NCBI GenBank assembly: GCA_041611095.1
Contig: JBFINP010000003.1
Span: 1 to 64,000 of the forward strand
Direction of reading: 5' to 3'
Source: UBA6912 sp041611095
GTDB lineage: Bacteria; Actinomycetota; Acidimicrobiia; Spongiisociales; UBA5794
Length of the DNA: 64,000 nt
Shown here: positions 55,467 to 62,996 of the stretch, piece after piece
Layout: every line of letters begins with the position of its first letter
Position numbering within the stretch: the stretch's first letter is position 1
The notes under the pieces: model-generated
Databases searched by the model: none
Seen by the model: the letters and a program-made list of their open reading frames with translations, nothing else
Told to the model about the DNA's origin: nothing
Translations under genes and position numbers: made by a program

Positions 55467-56633
55467 GTGCACCGTGAGGAGGCGATCGGCCTCCGCCTCA
55501 TGGGCCACTCGGACCTCGGAGGCTTCGGAGATGGCATGCAGCTCATGCGATCGGGTGACGCCCTCTACGTCGGCCATTTCGGGCCCAGCGGGATGGGCAC
55601 CTCGATTCTCGACGTCTCCGACCCGGCACACCCCGAGGTGGTGACCCAATGGCGAGCACCCCCTCATAGCCACACCCACAAGGTGCAGGTCGCCGACGGT
55701 CTGTTGCTGACCAATCACGAGCAGTTCCGGAGCGACGAGCCGTGGTCGGCGGGTATGGCGGTCTACGACCTGGCAGACCCCTTTGCACCGCAACGCATCG
55801 GCTTCTGGGAGAGCAGCGGGCGCGGGGTTCACAGGATCGTCTACGAGGGTGGCCGGTACGCCTACGCATCGGCGACCCCCGAGGGCTTCACCAGCAGGAT
55901 CTGGGTGATCATCGACCTCGCCGATCCGGAGCACCCCGTCGAGGTCGGCCGCTGGTGGTGGCCCGGTCAATGGTCTGCCGGGGGAGAGCGGCCCACGTGG
56001 CCCGAAGGCGAGGATTGGAACACCCACCACGCCATGGTGAACGGGGAGCGCGCCTACCTGGGGTTGTGGGACGGTGGCATGGTGATCCTCGACATCGGCG
56101 ACCTCGCGGCGCCGACCCTCGTCTCCCACCTCACCTGGCGGGAAGGCGGCGAGACTCATACCTGCCTGCCGCTCCCCAGCCGCGACCTCGTGGTCGTCAC
56201 CGACGAGGCCACGTCCGACGGATGTACCGGTCCACCGCACATGGTGCGGGTGGTCGATGTCAGCGACGAGACGGCGCCGGCCGTGCTCGCGACATGTCCC
56301 GAGCCTGTGGGCGACTTCTGTGATCGCGGTCTTCGCTTTGGATCCCACTGCCTCCACGAGAACAGGCCAGGCAGCTACCGCAGCGAGGAGCTCGTGTTCG
56401 TGACCTACTTCAACGCCGGGTTGCGGGTGTACGACCTCGCCGACCCCGCGGCGCCCGTCGAAGTCGCTTCATACGTGCCGCGCTGCCCGTCTGGACAGCA
56501 GGCGATCCAGATCAACGACGTGTGGGTCGGCGACGACCACGTGATCTACATCACCGACCGCATTCGTGGAGGCGTGTACATCCTGGAGCCCGACCCGGCG
56601 CTGGACGCCCGTATGACCGAGGCTGCTGCGTGA
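55467..56633 (+). CDS. LVIVD-repeat beta-propeller protein
   Basis: About 388 residues made of repeated DxxDPxxP-type units typical of LVIVD propellers: LDVSDPAHPEVVTQW, YDLADPFAPQRIG, IDLADPEHPVEVGRW, LDIGDLAAPTLVSH, VDVSDETAPAVL, YDLADPAAPVEVASY. I count at least six repeats. The protein has several histidines and cysteines but no signal peptide from the chosen start. The start is uncertain: GTG 55467 was chosen over ATG 55500 and the unlikely frame-open position 55341, which would run through the operator. Members of this family accompany decarboxylases and hydrolases in actinobacterial catabolic clusters, with unknown activity. Its stop overlaps the amidohydrolase start (GTGA). Confidence 0.8.
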   Translation: MHREEAIGLRLMGHSDLGGFGDGMQLMRSGDALYVGHFGPSGMGTSILDVSDPAHPEVVTQWRAPPHSHTHKVQVADGLLLTNHEQFRSDEPWSAGMAVYDLADPFAPQRIGFWESSGRGVHRIVYEGGRYAYASATPEGFTSRIWVIIDLADPEHPVEVGRWWWPGQWSAGGERPTWPEGEDWNTHHAMVNGERAYLGLWDGGMVILDIGDLAAPTLVSHLTWREGGETHTCLPLPSRDLVVVTDEATSDGCTGPPHMVRVVDVSDETAPAVLATCPEPVGDFCDRGLRFGSHCLHENRPGSYRSEELVFVTYFNAGLRVYDLADPAAPVEVASYVPRCPSGQQAIQINDVWVGDDHVIYITDRIRGGVYILEPDPALDARMTEAAA

Positions 56634-57625
56634 GCGCGAGCATCGACGTCCACGCCCACTGTGTACCGGCCGAGCTGATGGCGGCGCTCGCCGCCGACGG
56701 CGCCGACTTCGGTATCGAGCTGACGGAGGACCGGCGTGCGGTCATCGCCGGGGGCAGACCAACCCTGCCCATCAGGGACGACCTCGTCGACTTCGACCTG
56801 CGCCTGGCGTCGATGGACCGCGCCGGCATCGAGCTCCAAGCGCTCTCGAGCTGGGTCAACCTGACGGCGTATGGCCTCGATGCCGCCCCCGGAGCGAGGT
56901 GGTCGCGCCGCGTCAACGAGGCACTTGCCGTAGAGGCCGCCCGCCGCCCCGACAGGTTCGTGGCCTTGGCGACGGTACCGCTGCAGGATCCCGACGTAGC
57001 AGCCGCCGAGCTGGCCTACGCAGTGGGTGACCTGGGCATGGTGGGTGTCGAGATCGCGACCAGGGTCGGAGCGACAGATCTCGTCACGGCGGATCTCGAC
57101 CCCTTCTGGGCGGCTGCCGAGCGGCTGGGCAGTCTCGTGTTGCTGCATCCCATGGATCCGCTCCCCGGCATCGACCTCAAGCGCCATTTCCTCCACAACA
57201 TGGTGGGCCGCCCCGCCGAGACGACCATTGCGATCGCCCGCCTCGTCATGGCCGGCGTCTTCGACCGCTACCCGAAGCTCAAGGTCTGCGTGGTCCACGG
57301 AGGAGGGTTTCTGCCCTATCAGATCGGCCGCATGCAGCAGGGATGGCGGGCCATGCCGGGTGTCGCCGACACCGATCTGAGGACACCACCGCTCGAGACG
57401 CTGCGCCGCCTCTACTTCGACACGGTCCTGCACAACCCTCAGGCGCTCCGCTACCTCATCGACCTCGTCGGCGCCGACCGCATCATGATCGGGACCGACT
57501 ATCCCTTCGAGGCCGGTGACCACGACCCGCTCGCCACGATCGAAGCCATACCCCGGCTGACCGGGGACGAACGCACCATGATCCTGTCGGGCACTGCACG
57601 GACCCTGATCGGAGGACAACCATGA
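56630..57625 (+). CDS. Amidohydrolase (ACMSD-like decarboxylase family)
   Basis: A 331-residue amidohydrolase_2 protein. The metal-binding HxH is in IDVHAHCVP near the N-terminus, VLLHPMD and KVCVVHGGGFLPY supply further histidines, and the terminal aspartate is in IMIGTDYPFEAGDHDP. The arrangement matches aminocarboxymuconate-semialdehyde decarboxylase and related gamma-resorcylate-type decarboxylases, so removal of CO2 from an aromatic or unsaturated acid, or hydrolysis, is plausible. GTG 56630 overlaps the LVIVD stop, and its TGA overlaps the next ATG; the three genes are a coupled operon controlled from the operator at 55386. Confidence 0.88.
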   Translation: MSASIDVHAHCVPAELMAALAADGADFGIELTEDRRAVIAGGRPTLPIRDDLVDFDLRLASMDRAGIELQALSSWVNLTAYGLDAAPGARWSRRVNEALAVEAARRPDRFVALATVPLQDPDVAAAELAYAVGDLGMVGVEIATRVGATDLVTADLDPFWAAAERLGSLVLLHPMDPLPGIDLKRHFLHNMVGRPAETTIAIARLVMAGVFDRYPKLKVCVVHGGGFLPYQIGRMQQGWRAMPGVADTDLRTPPLETLRRLYFDTVLHNPQALRYLIDLVGADRIMIGTDYPFEAGDHDPLATIEAIPRLTGDERTMILSGTARTLIGGQP

Positions 57626-58761
57626 CCAGCACGCTCGGGTTCGCCCCCAGCGAAGACCCGTTCGTCGTGGAGCATGGCGGCTTCTACCGGCGATGGTTGT
57701 CGATGATCGACGACATGTCCGAACTCGAGACCCTCGTGGGTCGGCTCGAGGGAACGACGGAGGACAAGTGGGTACCGGTGTGGCGTTCGGCGGGTCGCCG
57801 CCACGAGGACGCCGGGGATGCGCTCGAGGAGACCGGAGATCTCGCCGGGGCGCGCACGGCCTACCTCCAGGCTAAGACCTACTACGCGATCGCCCGCTTC
57901 CCCGGCGAGATCACCCCGCTCAAGGCCGAGGTCAGCGCCGAGTGCGCTCGTGCGTACCGCAAGGCCTGCCGCCATCTCGACCCTCCCTTGGAGATCGCCG
58001 CCGTCGATTGCGAGGGCCAGACGATCACGACCCACTTCCGTGCCCCTCCGGGCTCGGGTCCCGACAATCCGGCCCCCGCCGTCCTGGTCATGTGCGGAGC
58101 CGACGTCTTCAAGGAAGACCGCGGCTGGGCAGGGGAGATGGCCCTCGACGAAGGGCTGGCTTCACTCGTCATGGATGGCCCCGGCACGGGTGAGAACCCC
58201 TTTCCGTGGGACCCGGCCTCGGTGAGAGCATGGGTCGCCGCCATCGACTACCTGGCGGGTCGGACCGAGGTGGATGCCGACCGCATCGCCGCGTTCGGGA
58301 TCAGCCGCGGCGGCTATTCGGTGATGCAACTCGCCGGAACTCATCCGGAGCGGGTCAAGGCGGTCGTGGCCATCGCCGGTCACCCGTTCGGCTACCAGAT
58401 GACGGACGCAGAGCTGGATGAGTACATCGCGGCGCTCAACAGACGCTCTTCCTTCGTGTTCGGAGAGCCCGGCGGTCCGCCTTCGTTCCCGACGTGGTCG
58501 CGCAAGAAGGATCGCGAGATGTTCGACAGGTGGGCGCTGTCCAAGCTCGGGGTCCTCGAGGCGATCACCCAGCCAATCCTGATGATCAACGGCAAGCACG
58601 ACCATCTGGCGCCGATCGGCAACATCTACTTCATGCTCGAGCACGGCCCGGTGACCGGGCGGGAGGCCCGGGTCTACCCGGACGCCGGTCATTGCGCCTT
58701 CAAGTACTTCCGGGAGTGGGCTCCGGCCTCCTTTGCGTGGATCCGGCGGAAGCTCGGTTGA
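57622..58761 (+). CDS. FrsA-like alpha/beta hydrolase (DHPON-hydrolase type)
   Basis: A 379-residue hydrolase. The N-terminal helical cap (about 1-120) is followed by the alpha/beta core: GPGTGENPF, the nucleophile elbow in AAFGISRGGYSVMQLA, and likely acid and base residues in NGKHDHLAP and YPDAGHCAFKY. This architecture is that of FrsA and 2,6-dihydroxypseudooxynicotine hydrolases, which break carbon-carbon bonds of diketone-like intermediates in nicotine degradation. Combined with an ACMSD-like protein and a succinate-semialdehyde dehydrogenase-like enzyme under the same operators, ring-cleavage catabolism is suggested but not shown. ATG 57622 overlaps the amidohydrolase stop. Confidence 0.85.
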   Translation: MTSTLGFAPSEDPFVVEHGGFYRRWLSMIDDMSELETLVGRLEGTTEDKWVPVWRSAGRRHEDAGDALEETGDLAGARTAYLQAKTYYAIARFPGEITPLKAEVSAECARAYRKACRHLDPPLEIAAVDCEGQTITTHFRAPPGSGPDNPAPAVLVMCGADVFKEDRGWAGEMALDEGLASLVMDGPGTGENPFPWDPASVRAWVAAIDYLAGRTEVDADRIAAFGISRGGYSVMQLAGTHPERVKAVVAIAGHPFGYQMTDAELDEYIAALNRRSSFVFGEPGGPPSFPTWSRKKDREMFDRWALSKLGVLEAITQPILMINGKHDHLAPIGNIYFMLEHGPVTGREARVYPDAGHCAFKYFREWAPASFAWIRRKLG

Positions 58762-58767
58762 GCCCGG

Positions 58768-59610
58768 TCAGCGCAGCGGGGCGAGCGCGGCGGCGATGAC
58801 GGGGACGGGGTCCGCCTCAACCGGTGGGAACTTGGTGACCAGGATGTGTGAAGCGCCTGCCTCCAGGAAGCGGCCGGCCAGCTCGGTGAGCTCGCCCGGC
58901 GACTCCGGCATGCGGATCTGCACCGACACCTCGATGTCGCCGGCGTCCCGACCGATCTCGGCGCACAGCTCGCGCAGCAGCTCGTGGTGCTGCACCAGGG
59001 TCTCCGGTGGCTCCTCCGGGTTGAAGTAGTTCCAGTGGTCGGCCCAGCGGGCGACGAGCGGCATCGTGCGACGGGGGCCGATGCCGCCGATGACGAGCGG
59101 GGGGCGCGGCTTCTGCACCGGCTTCGTCATCAGCGTGGCGCCGGACAGGCGGAAGTGGGTGCCGTCGAAGCTGAAGGTGTCCCGGGTCAGGAGGCCGTCC
59201 ACGATCTCGAGGGCTTCGGCGAGCCTTGCCCACCGCTCGGCAGGGCTTCCCAGATCGATGCCAAAAGCATCGTGCTCGGCCTCGTGCCAGCCTGCGCCCA
59301 GTCCGATCTCGAGCCGTCCCCCGGAGATCCGATCGACAGAGACCGCCATGTGGGCGAGCAACGCCGGGTGGCGGAACGTGTTGGAGCTCACCATCACGCC
59401 GATCCGGAGCCGCGACGTGATGGCGGCCAGCGATGCCAGCGTGGTCCACGACTCCCACATCGGCCGGATGGGGCCGCGCGGCGGGTAGAAATGGTCGAAG
59501 AGCCAGCCGGCATCGAAGAACCCGGCGGCATCGGCGTCTCGCCAGCTCGCCGACAGATCCGGCCACGAGATGTCGACCGGGGCGATCTTGAAGGAGAACT
59601 TGGGAGTCAC
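58768..59610 (-). CDS. LLM-class flavin/F420-dependent oxidoreductase
   Basis: A 280-residue luciferase-like monooxygenase-fold protein. GFFDAGWLFDHFYPP and SLAAITSRLRIGVMVSSNTFRHPALLAHMA (parts: ITSRLRIGVMVSSNTFRHP) are the barrel start, and RISGGRLEIGLGAGWHEAEH is the signature that follows; KPRPPLVIGGIGPRR completes it. Actinobacterial members use F420 or FMN to oxidise or reduce many substrates. GTG 59610 overlaps the stop of the Gfo/Idh/MocA gene. It is the last gene of the five-gene operon that begins at 62768. Confidence 0.9.
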   Translation of the reverse strand: MTPKFSFKIAPVDISWPDLSASWRDADAAGFFDAGWLFDHFYPPRGPIRPMWESWTTLASLAAITSRLRIGVMVSSNTFRHPALLAHMAVSVDRISGGRLEIGLGAGWHEAEHDAFGIDLGSPAERWARLAEALEIVDGLLTRDTFSFDGTHFRLSGATLMTKPVQKPRPPLVIGGIGPRRTMPLVARWADHWNYFNPEEPPETLVQHHELLRELCAEIGRDAGDIEVSVQIRMPESPGELTELAGRFLEAGASHILVTKFPPVEADPVPVIAAALAPLR

Positions 59611-60662
59611 GACAGGCCGGCACCTTCGAGCAGGGGGGCGACGTCGACGGCACGCCCGTCCCGGACCGACGACTCGAGGGCGGCCCGCACCACCGCCAGC
59701 GCCCTCATTGCCTCGTCGATGCCGACCTCTACGTCGGCCCGGCCCCGAATGGCCAGGCCGAACTCGTCGAGCTGCTCCCGGAACATGTCGGTGGTCGGCA
59801 AGGGAACGATCTTGCGCGTCATGTCCCGGTAGCTCTGGGAGACCAAGGTGCTCCACTCGTCGGCCTCGTGAGAGGCGTCCCAATGGGTGAAGTCGAGGTC
59901 GTACATGAGGTTGGCCTTGGTGCCTTGGAGCCGGAGCTGATAGATCCCGGGGGAGGCCCACCCACAACCGATGTAGCCGAGCGCCCCCGATTCGAACTCG
60001 AGGATCGCCATGACCGCATCGGGCACCTCGGACGCGGTGTAGAGCTTGCGGGCGTGCGCCGTGACCCGGGCGACGGGACCGAGGAGGTACTGCAGGTTGT
60101 CGGCGTGGTGCACGCCGAGCTGGATGAACGTGCCCCCCGGGCTCTTGTCCGCATACCACCGCCAGGTCTCCGGGGTGAGCTCGAGACCTCGCTCGTTGGA
60201 GAAGTTGGCCTCGGCGAGGGAGACGTCTCCGAGCGAGCCCGATTCGATCCACTCCCTCATCACCCTACTCCCGGCCAAGCGCCGGGCGCTGTGTCCCACG
60301 GCGAAGACGCCTCCCGAGGCGGAAACCGCGTTCCGCACGTCGAGGGCGTGCTCGAGCGTGTGGGTGATCGGCTTGTCGGTATAAACCGCCTTCCCGGCCT
60401 CGAGTGCGGCGATGATGAGGTCGCGGTGGGTGTCGTTCGGGGTGGTGATGATCACGCCCTCGACGTCGTCGTCGTGCAGCAGCTCGTCCAAGGTCTCCGC
60501 TGCCTTGGGGACCCCGAACTCCTCTTGGAAGGCATCGCGGCGGTCCGCCGAGCGGCTGAAGCAGGAGTGCAGCTCGATGACATCGCCACGCTGGGCCCCG
60601 CGGGCGAGCACCTTCGCCCAGCGCCCGAGACCGATGGATGCCAGCCGTACCTTGTCGTTCAT
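59607..60662 (-). CDS. Gfo/Idh/MocA-family oxidoreductase
   Basis: A 351-residue NAD(P)-dependent dehydrogenase. The N-terminal Rossmann fold has RLASIGLGRWAKVLARGA and the sheet VEGVIITTPNDTHRDLI; the EKP-type motif is VYTDKPITHT, and the C-terminal domain holds GGTFIQLGVHHADNLQYL with the conserved histidine. Members act on sugars, inositols and their derivatives. ATG 60662 overlaps the stop of the small cupin gene, and the LLM oxidoreductase is coupled downstream. Its presence suggests a sugar-like or alicyclic hydroxy intermediate in the pathway. Confidence 0.9.
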   Translation of the reverse strand: MNDKVRLASIGLGRWAKVLARGAQRGDVIELHSCFSRSADRRDAFQEEFGVPKAAETLDELLHDDDVEGVIITTPNDTHRDLIIAALEAGKAVYTDKPITHTLEHALDVRNAVSASGGVFAVGHSARRLAGSRVMREWIESGSLGDVSLAEANFSNERGLELTPETWRWYADKSPGGTFIQLGVHHADNLQYLLGPVARVTAHARKLYTASEVPDAVMAILEFESGALGYIGCGWASPGIYQLRLQGTKANLMYDLDFTHWDASHEADEWSTLVSQSYRDMTRKIVPLPTTDMFREQLDEFGLAIRGRADVEVGIDEAMRALAVVRAALESSVRDGRAVDVAPLLEGAGLS

Positions 60663-61066
60663 CGGTGGTCCCTTGGTGTGTCGTGGTCCGTCATCTTGGC
60701 GTCCGTGGTGACATCGATGGTGGTCTCCTCCATGTTGTCGGCCAGTTGGGGGTGAGGGAAGAAGCAGACGAGCTCCATGACCTCATCGTCGTTGGGGATG
60801 GTGGCGTGAGCGGCTCCGACCGGGACGTGGATCGTGTCGCCGGCGCGCACCGGCGTTCGCTCTCCGTCGATGTACACGACGCCGGATCCCTTGCGTACGA
60901 ACACGACCTCCTCACTGGCGGGATGGCGGTGGGCGAACCGGCGCCGGCCCGGAGCCAGCTCCACGATGCGAACGCTCGATGCGGCCGGAACGTCCCGTAG
61001 CGGGTCGGCTGAGCGGCGTCCGGGGAGCTCGGCGAAGGGCACGTCATCGCCTCCGATCACCGCCAT
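60659..61066 (-). CDS. Cupin-domain protein (second)
   Basis: A 135-residue single-cupin protein. RRFAHRHPASEEVVFVRKG holds the metal-binding His-x-His and Glu, and GDTIHVPVGAAHATIPND holds the second-motif histidine. ATG 61066 gives a 10-bp overlap with the creatininase-like gene; GTG 61060 would give a 4-bp overlap and removes two residues. The function is probably a small isomerase, dioxygenase or binding protein within the operon. It is not closely similar to the cupin at 54916, so each likely has its own role. Confidence 0.85.
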   Translation of the reverse strand: MAVIGGDDVPFAELPGRRSADPLRDVPAASSVRIVELAPGRRRFAHRHPASEEVVFVRKGSGVVYIDGERTPVRAGDTIHVPVGAAHATIPNDDEVMELVCFFPHPQLADNMEETTIDVTTDAKMTDHDTPRDHR

Positions 61067-61815
61067 GAGCGCAGCTCGAAGATGTTGCGGACATGGCCGA
61101 CGATGTCGTTGGCCACCGTTGCGGCGAAGCCGGCGGCGAGCTCCTCGGTGGCCCATGCGGGATCGCCGTACCAACCTGCCGGATCGATCTCGGTGACATC
61201 GGTGATGTAGCCGTAGACGTCTCGGCGGCGGCGCATGGCATCCATGGCTGCGGCCCGATCCGATCGTGTGGTCTCCTCCACCAGCTCGCCGTGGACGAGT
61301 GCCGGGTCGTAGGCGAGCACCGCAAGCGCCTCGAGTCCTCCACCGTGGGTGAGCTCGCCGCCGTCTTCGGCGTAGAGCCGCTGCGCCACGTAACAGGCCT
61401 GGGCCGCCACCACCTGCACGTCCGGGTGGCGGGTCTGCAGGCTCGTGGCGACGGCATCGAGCGCGGCGATGTTGCCTTCGTGCCAGTTGACGAACACGAA
61501 GCTGCGCGCCCCCATGGCGACGAGCTCGTCGCACACGTCGGTGACGAGGGCCTCGAACGTCTCGCGCCGGAGGCTCACGGTGCCTGGATGGCCGGCGTGG
61601 ATGGGCGTGATGCCGTAGGGGGCGAAGGCCACGAGGAGGGCGTCGAGGCCGGCGGCGACCTCGGCGGCGACGAGCTCGGCGGCGATGGTATCCGTCCCCG
61701 CGGGAAGGTGCGGACCGTGTTGCTCGACGCTGCCGAAGGGCAGCACCGCCACCGGTGAGCGGCTGAGCACCGCCGCCACCTCGGGGCTCGTCATGTGGAA
61801 GAGCGAGCGACTCAC
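61057..61815 (-). CDS. Creatininase-family amidohydrolase
   Basis: A 252-residue creatininase-fold protein. Metal-binding and active-site segments are VLPFGSVEQHGPHLPAGTDT (start of the conserved domain), HAGHPGTVSL, FVNWHEGNIAAL and ELTHGGGLEALAVL, all at the spacing of creatinine amidohydrolase and MftE-like proteins. Family activities include ring-opening amide hydrolysis and peptide trimming. GTG 61815 overlaps the stop of the 2-hydroxyacid dehydrogenase. A lactam or cyclic amide intermediate is a reasonable guess given other amidohydrolases of the regulon, but creatinine itself is not implied. No mycofactocin genes are nearby. Confidence 0.9.
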   Translation of the reverse strand: MSRSLFHMTSPEVAAVLSRSPVAVLPFGSVEQHGPHLPAGTDTIAAELVAAEVAAGLDALLVAFAPYGITPIHAGHPGTVSLRRETFEALVTDVCDELVAMGARSFVFVNWHEGNIAALDAVATSLQTRHPDVQVVAAQACYVAQRLYAEDGGELTHGGGLEALAVLAYDPALVHGELVEETTRSDRAAAMDAMRRRRDVYGYITDVTEIDPAGWYGDPAWATEELAAGFAATVANDIVGHVRNIFELRSWR

Positions 61816-62768
61816 GACACCTCCTCGGGGATCACGGGGTTGTGGACGGGTTGGCCCTCGAGGATGCGGCGGGCCTCGGCGGCGGCCTTCGTGCGCAGAT
61901 CCCGCTCCGACTCCTCGGTGTACCAGGCCATGTGGGGGGTCAGCAGCAACCGATCCATGACCGTGGCGAACTGCGTCGGGTCCGGTGGCTCCGGCTGGAA
62001 GACGTCGAGCGCAGCGTATGCGGGACGCCCGAGTTGGAGCGCCGACACCAAAGACTCGGTGTCGACCAGGGAGCCGCGCGCGGTGTTGACCAGGATGCTG
62101 CCCGGTTTCATGCGTGCCAGCTCGGCACGCCCGAGGAGGGGCGTCCCGTCGCCGGGAGCCGGGGCGTGCAGTGTGACGACATCCGACTCCGCGAGGAGTT
62201 GAGACCACGAGGCCGGCTCGACGCCGGGCACGTCGACCGGACTCCCCGGATCGTGGGCCAGCACCCGTCCGAACCCGAGGCTGCTGAGATGGGCGGCCGT
62301 GCGCCGTCCGATCCGGCCGAATCCGACGATCCCGACGGTGAGGGCGGATGGGAGATGGACCGGCCCGAGTCCGGCGATGTCCCATGCGCCGGCCTTCACC
62401 AGCCGATCTGCGTCGGGCAGGCGACGCACCAAAGCCAGGACGAGCGCGACGGCGTGGTTGGCCACGGCGTCGGTGCCGTAGTCGGGAACGATGGCGACGA
62501 CGATGCCCAGCCGGTGGGCGGCGACGATGTCGATGTTGTCGTGACCGACGCCGTAACGGACGATGCCCCGGCAGGTGAGCCGGGCGAGCGTGTCGGCGTC
62601 GAAGCGAGGGTGCGGGCCGGCGAGGATCACCTCTGCGCCACCGGTCGCATTCACGATCTCGTCCCGGGTCGCGCCTGCGCTACGGGCGATCTGGTCGGAA
62701 CCGAGATTGAGAACGCCACACTCGATGTCCGCATCCGGCCATCGGGCTCCCAGGATCGCCACCGGCAT
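61812..62768 (-). CDS. D-isomer-specific 2-hydroxyacid dehydrogenase
   Basis: A 318-residue NAD-dependent dehydrogenase. The Rossmann motif is TVGIVGFGRIGRRTAAHL, and the catalytic triad appears as Arg in NTARGSLVDT, Glu in DVFQPEPPDPTQ and His in LLLTPHMAWYTEES. RYGVGHDNIDIVAAHRLGI is also typical. It would interconvert a 2-oxoacid and its D-2-hydroxyacid. ATG 62768 has GGAGGTGGAGTG upstream. It heads the five-gene overlapping operon; an operator overlaps its promoter 45 bp upstream. The frame continues to 63479, but that part is antisense to the binding-protein gene. Confidence 0.92.
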   Translation of the reverse strand: MPVAILGARWPDADIECGVLNLGSDQIARSAGATRDEIVNATGGAEVILAGPHPRFDADTLARLTCRGIVRYGVGHDNIDIVAAHRLGIVVAIVPDYGTDAVANHAVALVLALVRRLPDADRLVKAGAWDIAGLGPVHLPSALTVGIVGFGRIGRRTAAHLSSLGFGRVLAHDPGSPVDVPGVEPASWSQLLAESDVVTLHAPAPGDGTPLLGRAELARMKPGSILVNTARGSLVDTESLVSALQLGRPAYAALDVFQPEPPDPTQFATVMDRLLLTPHMAWYTEESERDLRTKAAAEARRILEGQPVHNPVIPEEVS

Positions 62769-62812
62769 CACTCCACCTCCGGTGCGACACAGTAGCCGAC
62801 GGTCTGCAATCG

Positions 62813-62830
62813 ATTGCAGACGCAGATCAC
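62813..62830. promoter_or_regulatory. LacI-family operator, perfect 18-bp palindrome
   Basis: TCTGCAATCGATTGCAGA is perfectly palindromic and contains the consensus TGCAATCGATTGCA intact. It lies 45 bp upstream of the 2-hydroxyacid dehydrogenase start and should control the five-gene operon. Confidence 0.85.
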
Positions 62831-62882
62831 GAGAACGCAGATCACGACACAGGGGTGCGGGGTCGGACGAGCGGCGCATCGT

Positions 62883-62912
62883 TTGACATGGCTTCATTGG
62901 ACACCGTATGTT
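62883..62912 (+). promoter_or_regulatory. Sigma-70-type promoter for the binding-protein gene
   Basis: TTGACA (62883-62888) and TATGTT (62907-62912) with an 18-bp spacer precede the ABC binding-protein gene. The operator at 62922-62939 begins about 10 bp past the -10, over the expected transcription start. Confidence 0.7.
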
Positions 62913-62921
62913 CTGGAGAGA

Positions 62922-62939
62922 GCTGCAATCGATTGCAGC
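62922..62939. promoter_or_regulatory. LacI-family operator downstream of the binding-protein promoter
   Basis: GCTGCAATCGATTGCAGC is a perfect 18-bp palindrome with an intact 14-bp consensus core. Its location over the likely start site is ideal for repression. It is 109 bp, centre to centre, from the operator at 62813-62830, permitting looping. Confidence 0.85.
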
Positions 62940-62996
62940 CCCCAGCAGCAATCGGGGGCTCACGAGGCACCCCCGGTGTGAGGAAGGGTATGCCGG

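Noticed and set aside
61057..61815. Mycofactocin MftE
   Set aside because: The protein is in the creatininase family like MftE, but no mycofactocin precursor, MftB, MftC or MftD genes are present; it sits in a catabolic operon.
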